From the NCBI GenBank assembly GCA_028565635.1, contig JAOXYB010035107.1:1-11750 (forward strand): a stretch of 11,750 nucleotides of DNA, written 5' to 3'. The DNA comes from Phoronis ovalis. Taxonomy: Eukaryota > Phoronida > Phoronidae. The position numbers and the translations under genes are program-made. This document shows, piece by piece, positions 9,601 through 11,750 of the stretch (positions are counted from its first letter, which is position 1; every line of letters begins with the position of its first letter). The notes beneath the pieces are model-generated. The model worked only from the letters and a program-made list of their open reading frames with translations, had not been told where the DNA came from and did not search any database.

Positions 9601-11750
9601 TTTATCTGAAGCAGCTGGTATTAAGAGGTGAAGGAATCCTGGATGATGAGCTTCAAGCAATGCTAAACTATCTCTCAACAATACATGAGGTGAGCTGTCA
9701 CTGTACAAAATCCTACAGAAATATCAGACAAGTAACCTGTAACATTGGTGCCTGAAACTGAAATGCAGCTATTGTCTATTAACTTTTTGCATACATTTTG
9801 AAGCATTCTTGGATCAGTTATTTTTGTTGTTTCTTAAATATTGAGTTCAAAGCTTTGCAGAAGGGCAACTTATCATCTAGTATATACCTACATTTAAGTA
9901 AATGGGTAATGTATTCAGTTGAACTTTATTATATTATTACATCATTTGGTGCAGTAGCACTTAGTGTAACGGGAATTTGATTTATTCCCCTTCAAGTTTC
10001 TACCATATTTTGCAAAGTAGTACCTTTGTGTTAAAAATGTTACAAAAATAAATAAAACAAGGAAATTGATGTTTTGATAATTTAGTATAATTATTTTGTC
10101 AGATATAACTAGTGCAGTTTATTTATGATTATGGTAATACACACTATATTTTATCACTAATCTAGTAATGATCCTTCCATGTCTTCAGCTGCCTAGATTA
10201 TTTTCAGAATAGGGCCACTGACTAGATTAATTATTTTCTGTGCTTTTATGTTCTCTACAGGATTGTGGGTGTAAGGTATGAAGTGTGTAATATATTTTGT
10301 CAGAGTGTGATCATGTGTCAGTAGCACATGTCCTATTTTACTATTAGTGTTAATGATGTGCCCTCACGTAGAAATAAAAACATTTGCTAAAACACCTTCA
10401 ATTTGATTTATTTACATAATAAAAGCAAAATTAGTAAAAAGCTTCTTGTTACTCTATCAGCTTTCATCTAAATGTTATACGAATTCTTTTTAAGTATTTA
10501 TCTTCTTCTATTTAAATGTTATAGATTCACAATGTAAGTACGTTAAAATAATTAAATTTTTTTTGTAGTTTCATCATAACAGATGTATAAGAACCATAAT
10601 TTATATGTTTAATTATAATGTTTTTAGGAGCTAGTAGTCATTGTCTAGACATAAGCATAATTAGTACCAAAAAGTGTTTTTAATTTGTTTATTTCCAGGA
10701 TTACATGGCAAAAGTCCGCAAAGGAACTTTATTGCTGAAATGAACACAGGAATGTTTACAGGTATCATGCCATGTTCTTTTACAGGATGCCAATTTAGTC
10801 GATGTTCTTCACCTTCTGGTATCCCTAATGGCGGAGCACCCATCATCTATGGTACCGGCTTTTGATAGAAAGAGTGGTGTTCGTACTGTGTTCAAACTTT
10901 TAGCTTCTTCTAGTGAAGGTGTCAGAATACAAGCGTTAAAGCTACTCGGATACTTTCTTACACGGAGTACTCCCAGGTATGTTATTTTGTAGTAACTGTA
11001 GTCACAAAAAGTGTCAAATGAACAACATTCATTCGTATTATTATTAAAAGTAATTTGTTTTCTGTAAAATGACTATATGTACTCATGTTACTTTTGTTAA
11101 TTTATATTTTTAAACCCCATCTGCATCTACATCATTTTAGGCAACTTTATGTGATTTTCAAGGGCACAGTTTAGGTTTTGGGAATTTTGTGCTAAACTGG
11201 AAAAGTTAATGAATGCTTGTGTTACCTTCAATAAAAATAATATATTATTTTTATAGGCGAAAACATGATGCAATGGCACCATATAACCTGTTTTCTCTGC
11301 TCTCAGAAAGGCTAATGCTCAATGCAAACTCACTCACTATGGCTACTTATAATGTACTGTTTGAGGTAAGTCTGTTTGTACCTTTTCTGTTGTAGCAACT
11401 ACAAAACTAGGAGAAGTAAATACATAGCATGTATGCTGCAGTAGCAGAACATTTAGCTGCCTACATTTTGATAAATGCAACATATCAATCCAGTGGACTG
11501 ATCATGTCTTTATCTCAAGTTAACTTCTGACAAATAACGATTGAAATCATTCCTTTTTTAGATTTTAACTGAAAAATTGTCGAGTCAAGTTGTGGCTGAT
11601 CAGCATCCAGAAGCGGACTCTTCATTTCGATTAGAAAATTCATGTGAGTAACCTAACAAGAGGATTCTAGTACATTGAATTATACAATAAATAATATCCA
11701 AATTTTGAAGTTTAATTTTGGCAAAAATTGATCTCTTGTAGTATCAACCT
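537..11750 (+). CDS. NBEA/LRBA: Neurobeachin/LRBA/rugose-family BEACH scaffold protein, partial (internal N-terminal third, 17-18 exons)
   Basis: The family comprises very large cytosolic, membrane-peripheral scaffolds that act in Golgi-to-surface and endosomal vesicle traffic and receptor delivery; several members anchor protein kinase A. Joining the exons listed below gives about 712 residues without a stop. Residues 1-108 are the N-terminal helical region. About 109-299 are the concanavalin A/laminin-G-like domain, with [28 protein letters not shown] and LGPAYK. About 300-712 are the DUF4704 alpha-solenoid, with [53 protein letters not shown] and TYNVLFEIL. Landmarks occur in family order with no gaps, so no large conserved exon is missing. 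The start methionine lies upstream; the kinase-anchor region, PH, BEACH and WD40 modules lie downstream. Sequence between the landmarks is diverged. I cannot tell whether it is closer to NBEA or LRBA; most invertebrates are known for a single gene (rg in flies). The family assignment is near certain. Confidence 0.96.
1636..1861. repeat. Possible short transposable element remnant bounded by an inverted repeat
   Basis: A perfect 11-bp inverted repeat, GATGCCAAGTC at 1636-1646 and GACTTGGCATC at 1851-1861, encloses about 200 bp of non-coding sequence whose composition differs from the flanking AT-rich intron. The enclosed part includes a GT/GC-alternating tract. There is no open reading frame and I could not find a clear target-site duplication, so the true ends may lie outside the repeat. 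A chance 11-bp inverted repeat at this distance is possible, hence the low confidence. Confidence 0.35.
1678..1710. repeat. Alternating purine-pyrimidine (GT/GC-rich) tract
   Basis: The 33-bp tract runs from GCGCA (1678-1682) to TGCGC (1703-1707), with alternating GTGTGTGTGC in the right half. GCGCA and TGCGC are complementary, so the tract could form a short stem or, under supercoiling, left-handed DNA. It is an island of CpG and GpC in an otherwise AT-rich intron. No function is implied by the sequence alone. Confidence 0.5.
1921..2021 (+). CDS. NBEA/LRBA: Exon 2: N-terminal helical region
   Basis: It completes the split Asp codon and encodes [19 protein letters not shown] followed by a short loop ending GKW (window residues 43-76). 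The DMLGVxASYSITVxEL motif is diagnostic of the NBEA/LRBA group. The next exon follows at W|RKNAVKLL, matching the family's W-P-x-H-A-x-K-L-L. The donor TGG|GTAAGT is a full consensus match. It ends in phase 0. Confidence 0.96.
2022..4011 (+). other. Intron 2 (1990 bp, the longest in the window)
   Basis: GT-AG intron with acceptor CATTTCAG at 4004-4011. It is AT-rich and without any coding segment I can support; short open frames at 2472-2693, 3160-3366 and 3249-3440 show no family resemblance. Its last quarter contains the MITE-like element at 3586-3786. Nothing else was recognised in the first 1500 bp. Confidence 0.88.
3586..3786. mobile_element. Candidate MITE-like non-autonomous DNA element with terminal inverted repeats
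   Basis: The left end ATACTTGCCAAC (3586-3597) is the inverted match, 10 of 12 positions, of the right end GTTGGCGGGTAT (3775-3786). The enclosed 201 bp is non-coding, C/T-rich just inside the left end (CTGTCCCACAAGTCTGTCC) and carries a related block GCAAATGTCCTGTCCCCA at 3700-3717. Short elements with TTGCCAACTGTCCC-type ends are, from general knowledge, common in many animal genomes. I could not see a clear target-site duplication, so the superfamily is unassigned. It sits entirely within intron 2 and does not touch splice sites. Confidence 0.55.
4012..4107 (+). CDS. NBEA/LRBA: Exon 3: end of helical region, lead-in to lectin-like domain
   Basis: It encodes 32 residues: [20 protein letters not shown], then [12 protein letters not shown] (window residues 77-108). 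It matches the conserved [25 protein letters not shown] block that precedes the lectin-like domain. It is flanked by phase 0 junctions. The donor TCT|GTAAGT at 4108 is strong, and a diverged second copy of this donor and its surroundings follows 49 bp downstream. Confidence 0.97.
4099..4194 (+). repeat. Diverged tandem duplication spanning the exon 3 donor site
   Basis: Two adjacent units, 4099-4147 (49 bp) and 4148-4194 (47 bp), align along their length. Both begin AAGG.TTCTGTAAGTT.ATTTT and both end CATT.TCTAG, with divergence in the middle. The first unit contains the last bases of exon 3 and its donor. The second is intronic and carries an intact decoy donor, TCT|GTAAGT at 4157. Using the decoy would add 49 nt, shift frame and meet TGA at the third added codon, so the first donor is the productive one. 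Confidence 0.7.
4374..4495 (+). CDS. NBEA/LRBA: Exon 4: start of concanavalin A/laminin-G-like domain
   Basis: It encodes [40 protein letters not shown], and the first two bases of a Cys codon (window residues 109-148). AIALPPI and W-xx-G-[WF]-T-F-xx-W-x-R-x-D-P mark entry into the lectin-like beta-sandwich of NBEA/LRBA. The family's usual loop after D-P (N-N-I-N-V-D-K-D-K type) is here [10 protein letters not shown], same length but changed. Acceptor CTTTATAG at 4366-4373, donor TG|GTAAGT. It ends in phase 2. Confidence 0.97.
4496..4868 (+). other. Intron 4 (373 bp)
   Basis: AT-rich GT-AG intron ending TTTCTTTCAG at 4859-4868. No repeat, RNA gene or coding segment was seen in it. Confidence 0.9.
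4869..4995 (+). CDS. NBEA/LRBA: Exon 5: lectin-like domain
   Basis: It completes Cys of the YLYCFR motif and continues [20 protein letters not shown], ending VNFEFQPRK (window residues 149-191). [10 protein letters not shown] is among the most conserved strings of the family. The strand after it ([13 protein letters not shown]) keeps the K-x-KGFxHCV pattern with lysines reduced. It begins with the third base of Cys and ends in phase 0 with donor AAG|GTAGGT. Confidence 0.97.
4996..5456 (+). other. Intron 5 (461 bp)
   Basis: GT-AG intron ending TATTTTCAG at 5448-5456. A 69-codon open frame at 5178-5387 lies wholly inside it, with no splice-compatible context and no recognisable similarity, so it is taken as chance. 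Nothing else is seen. Confidence 0.88.
5457..5576 (+). CDS. NBEA/LRBA: Exon 6: lectin-like domain
   Basis: It encodes exactly 40 codons, [20 protein letters not shown], then a segment with [20 protein letters not shown] (window residues 192-231). W-Y-x-I-x-x-V-H-x-Y-N-R-W and R-C-Y-V-[ND]-G are family landmarks in the sandwich core. After them the sequence departs from the relatives I recall (GxxxSYGD/E type) and reads HISSLDC. Phase 0 on both sides; donor GAT|GTGAGT. Confidence 0.96.
5577..5898 (+). other. Intron 6 (322 bp)
   Basis: AT-rich GT-AG intron ending AAATTTTCAG at 5889-5898. No further feature was recognised. Confidence 0.9.
5899..6045 (+). CDS. NBEA/LRBA: Exon 7: end of lectin-like domain
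   Basis: It encodes 49 codons (window residues 232-280), starting [20 protein letters not shown] and ending [11 protein letters not shown]. FDxCxxGxS, FCGQ, LFSxAL and I-x-A-I-x-x-LGxxYK are the expected closing strands of the lectin-like domain. The usual ETADANR/VFCGQ stretch is replaced by [12 protein letters not shown], one of the clearer divergences. Phase 0 on both sides; the donor AAG|GTATTG is weak. Confidence 0.96.
6046..6404 (+). other. Intron 7 (359 bp)
   Basis: GT-AG intron ending TTTGTTACAG at 6395-6404. Nothing beyond AT-rich sequence was recognised. Confidence 0.9.
6405..6461 (+). CDS. NBEA/LRBA: Exon 8 (57 nt): linker after lectin-like domain
   Basis: A small exon of 19 codons, [19 protein letters not shown] (window residues 281-299). 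It corresponds to the family segment of the type TFKFKxESDxxLxEHHK that joins the lectin-like domain to the next conserved strand. It is too short to score alone, but the phase 0 junctions and the position between LGPAYK and VIYDGKL make it secure. Donor AAG|GTAATT. Confidence 0.95.
6678..6818 (+). CDS. NBEA/LRBA: Exon 9: conserved segment leading into the DUF4704 solenoid
   Basis: It encodes 47 codons (window residues 300-346), beginning [20 protein letters not shown] and including [20 protein letters not shown] before LMHE. YDGKL, F-x-YN, LxLESSPK, and SIFxHxPHALM are all in family order. The open frame continues by chance past the donor, up to 7082, but the GAG|GTAAGT donor and the loss of similarity place the exon end here. 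Phase 0 on both sides. Confidence 0.96.
6819..7636 (+). other. Intron 9 (818 bp)
   Basis: GT-AG intron ending TTTTTTCCAG at 7627-7636. From about 6890 to 7500 it is noticeably less AT-rich than the other introns and has open frames on both strands (6711-7082 +, 7284-7493 +, 7195-7377 -). None shows a motif I recognise and no terminal repeats were found. It may hold an old transposon fragment, but I cannot support one. Confidence 0.8.
7637..7779 (+). CDS. NBEA/LRBA: Exon 10: DUF4704 solenoid, first part
   Basis: It encodes [31 protein letters not shown], then a diverged stretch [16 protein letters not shown] and two bases of Cys (window residues 347-393). VKAVxTHSIxSxxHSIGGxQVLFPLFxQLD is one of the strongest signatures of NBEA/LRBA. 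The region after QLD is a variable linker in the family as well. The donor TATG|GTATGT splits the Cys codon in phase 2. Confidence 0.97.
7780..8120 (+). other. Intron 10 (341 bp)
   Basis: GT-AG intron ending ATGTTTTTCAG at 8110-8120. It contains a short imperfect direct repeat in the GAGTGCC / CAGTTCCAGTTCCATTTCC neighbourhood near 7930-7966. No other feature was seen. Confidence 0.88.
8121..8229 (+). CDS. NBEA/LRBA: Exon 11: DUF4704 solenoid
   Basis: It completes Cys and encodes [20 protein letters not shown] then [16 protein letters not shown] (window residues 394-430). C-[SA]-T-L-x-x-[FL]-x-x-[ED]-L-L-x-[NS]-S and KGFLVIxYxLEK match the family's paired helices. It ends in phase 0 with donor AAA|GTAAGG, and the next exon opens with the expected SSR. 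Confidence 0.96.
8439..8591 (+). CDS. NBEA/LRBA: Exon 12: DUF4704 solenoid
   Basis: It encodes 51 codons (window residues 431-481), [20 protein letters not shown] through [20 protein letters not shown] to VE. The LLKQLxDxxLFNPAxWI motif is characteristic, while the first half is diverged. The usual Pro-Ala-Lys before VQL in family members is here ASVE. Phase 0 on both sides; donor GAG|GTAGGT. Confidence 0.96.
8592..8930 (+). other. Intron 12 (339 bp)
   Basis: GT-AG intron with acceptor ACCTTTTTTTTAG at 8918-8930, one of the best polypyrimidine tracts in the gene. No other feature was recognised. Confidence 0.9.
8931..9099 (+). CDS. NBEA/LRBA: Exon 13: DUF4704 solenoid
   Basis: It encodes 56 codons plus one base (window residues 482-537): [20 protein letters not shown], a middle part with [10 protein letters not shown], then [11 protein letters not shown] and SGITPKGN. 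VQxxLYxYLxxEFI, IRRVxxVLxxMxTLxYYYW and SGITPKG are family landmarks. The final G joins AT of exon 14 to give the Asp of DGPRP. The donor ATG|GTTAGT is non-consensus at its third base, which may favour regulated use. Confidence 0.97.
9100..9546 (+). other. Intron 13 (447 bp) containing an exon-like island
   Basis: GT-AG intron ending TTTTATACAG at 9537-9546. Most of it is AT-rich and featureless, but the stretch 9419-9492 is purine-rich, open in the correct phase and preceded by a T-rich acceptor. That stretch is listed separately as a candidate alternative exon. Confidence 0.85.
9419..9492 (+). CDS. Candidate alternative terminal exon in intron 13 (unproven)
   Basis: After the T-rich stretch at 9389-9418, the acceptor ATCTCAAG|TAG is a NAGNAG double site (AG at 9417-9418 and 9420-9421). 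Joined to exon 13, whose last base is the first of a codon, the island reads in phase: Val, then [20 protein letters not shown], then KKL and TAA at 9490-9492. It would end the protein after GITPKGN with a charged 24-residue tail. Against it: no AATAAA follows before exon 14, the family protein normally continues straight into DGPRP, and 23 open codons can occur by chance. A 21-nt cassette form ending at a weak GTCAAG donor at 9440 would also keep phase. Confidence 0.25.
9547..9689 (+). CDS. NBEA/LRBA: Exon 14: DUF4704 solenoid
   Basis: It completes Asp and encodes [20 protein letters not shown], a second helix with [20 protein letters not shown], then YLSTIHE (window residues 538-585). DGPRPSxxxIISLRA, LKQLxLxxxGxxxDELQxxLNYLxTxHE is a nearly complete family block and leaves no doubt. 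It ends in phase 0 with donor GAG|GTGAGC. The next conserved residue should be the Asp of the family's HEDxN, supplied by exon 15. Confidence 0.97.
10261..10275 (+). CDS. Candidate 15-nt microexon in intron 14 (unproven)
   Basis: The segment GATTGTGGGTGTAAG is bracketed by a strong acceptor (TTTTATGTTCTCTACAG ending at 10260, with a branch-point-like CTGAC about 40 bp upstream) and a good donor (AAG|GTATGA at 10276). It is 15 nt in phase 0, so inclusion between exons 14 and 15 would insert Asp-Cys-Gly-Cys-Lys between HE and DANL without breaking the frame. A second donor, GGT|GTAAGG at 10271, would give 10 nt and a frameshift. The relatives I recall have no insert here, so if real it is lineage-specific or tissue-regulated. 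Confidence 0.35.
10699..10785 (+). other. Alternative 5' extension of exon 15 with in-frame stop (candidate)
   Basis: An acceptor with a good tract (TTGTTTATTTCCAG, ending 10698) precedes GAT TAC ATG and reads [14 protein letters not shown] then TGA (10741-10743) in the phase left by exon 14. The distance to the true exon 15 acceptor is 87 nt, a multiple of three. A donor-like CAG|GTATCA at 10762 is only 24 nt before that acceptor, too short for a normal intron. Use of this acceptor would therefore extend exon 15 and truncate the protein. It may simply be a decoy site. Confidence 0.25.
10786..10976 (+). CDS. NBEA/LRBA: Exon 15: DUF4704 solenoid
   Basis: It encodes [20 protein letters not shown], then [20 protein letters not shown] and [20 protein letters not shown], ending STP and two bases of Arg (window residues 586-648). 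DxNxxDVLxLLVxLMxEHPxSMxPAFDxxxGxRxxxKLLAxxSExxRxQALKxxGYFL is a continuous match to the family. The donor CCCAG|GTATGT leaves phase 2, completed by G of exon 16 to AGG. Confidence 0.97.
11257..11365 (+). CDS. NBEA/LRBA: Exon 16: DUF4704 solenoid
   Basis: It completes Arg and encodes [20 protein letters not shown], then [16 protein letters not shown] (window residues 649-685). KRK-x(5)-x-L-[FY]-x-LL-x-ERLML-x(4)-[LVI]-[TS]-x-x-TYNxL[FY]E is the family pattern. Acceptor TTTTTATAG at 11248-11256; donor GAG|GTAAGT is full consensus. Preceding intron 15 is 280 bp and following intron 16 is 196 bp, both plain AT-rich sequence. Confidence 0.97.
11562..11643 (+). CDS. NBEA/LRBA: Exon 17: DUF4704 solenoid
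   Basis: It encodes [20 protein letters not shown] then SFRLENS and one base (window residues 686-712). ILxExxxxQVxxxxHPxxDSxxxxxN is conserved in NBEA/LRBA. The frame would run into TGT GAG TAA if not spliced, and the donor CAT|GTGAGT at 11644 removes this. It ends in phase 1. Confidence 0.94.
11742..11750 (+). CDS. NBEA/LRBA: Exon 18, first 9 bases only (cut by window edge)
   Basis: An acceptor, TCTCTTGTAG at 11732-11741, follows a 98-bp intron. The remaining TATCAACCT joins the phase 1 base of exon 17 to read Leu-Ser-Thr after LENS. The family usually continues N-P-x-I-L-K-V here, which these three residues match only weakly. The exon call rests on the splice signal and phase and is tentative. 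Confidence 0.5.

Larger units (their letters stand above)
9690..10785 (+). other. Intron 14 (1096 bp) with several exon-like islands
   Basis: GT-AG intron ending TTCTTTTACAG at 10775-10785. The interior is AT-rich, with open frames of no recognisable similarity (9798-9980 and, spanning the exon 15 boundary, 10674-10865). It also holds a 15-nt microexon candidate at 10261-10275 and an extra acceptor at 10697-10698, each beginning with AG|GAT in phase 0 exactly as the true exon 15 does. Confidence 0.85.

Noticed and set aside
10041-10060. AATAAA-like motif as a polyadenylation signal
   Set aside because: It sits in an AT-rich intron, where such hexamers are common, and certain exons continue downstream.
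10699-10761. A separate 63-nt cassette exon before exon 15
   Set aside because: The donor at 10762 leaves only 24 nt to the exon 15 acceptor, too short for a normal intron, and the segment contains an in-frame TGA; kept only as an alternative acceptor candidate.
10674-10865. 63-codon forward and 61-codon reverse frames across the exon 15 start
   Set aside because: Both are in the wrong frame for exon 15, whose family match is continuous in another frame.
1-11750. CRISPR array, tRNA, rRNA, bacterial operon or phage content
   Set aside because: No regularly spaced repeats, no cloverleaf with A and B boxes, no ribosome-binding-site patterns; the spliced eukaryotic gene explains the window.

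Overview
The window is a stretch of AT-rich animal genomic DNA on which one large, multi-exon protein gene runs left to right on the + strand. It is not bacterial, viral or organellar. The reading frame is broken into at least 17 exons by short-to-medium introns (98 to 1990 bp). Every intron is GT...AG, donors are mostly of the GTAAGT/GTGAGT/GTATGT type, and acceptors have T-rich tracts. Exon phases join without a single stop.

The spliced product (about 712 codons, open at both ends) is recognisably the N-terminal third of a neurobeachin / LRBA / Drosophila rugose family protein, the giant BEACH-domain scaffolds of vesicle traffic. It begins inside the N-terminal helical (ARM/HEAT-like) region ([11 protein letters not shown]). 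It continues through the concanavalin A/laminin-G-like domain (AIALPPI ... YLYCFR ... GYSAHFVGN ... HVYNRW ... LGPAYK) and then enters the long alpha-solenoid that Pfam calls DUF4704 ([20 protein letters not shown] ... YYYWVISP ... GITPKG ... DGPRPS ... [12 protein letters not shown] ... [13 protein letters not shown]). The start codon and first exons lie upstream. The rest of the solenoid, the RII/PKA-anchor region, PH-BEACH and WD40 repeats lie downstream.

Layout: 1-536 is upstream intron. Exons 1-3 (537-4107) carry the N-terminal helical region and are separated by the two longest introns. Exons 4-8 (4374-6461) carry the lectin-like domain. Exons 9-18 (6678 to the window end) carry the solenoid. 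Intron 1 holds a possible short inverted-repeat element, intron 2 a likely MITE-like element, and intron 3 a diverged tandem copy of the exon 3 donor site. Introns 13 and 14 hold exon-like islands that match splice signals and reading phase: a 15-nt microexon candidate, a K/E-rich candidate terminal exon, and an extra acceptor leading to an in-frame stop.

The protein keeps the family's landmark motifs but is unusually diverged between them, compared with the very similar sequences I recall for vertebrates and insects. This suggests a fast-evolving invertebrate lineage or a diverged paralogue. I cannot name the organism. No second gene, RNA gene, CRISPR array or operon-like feature was found on either strand.
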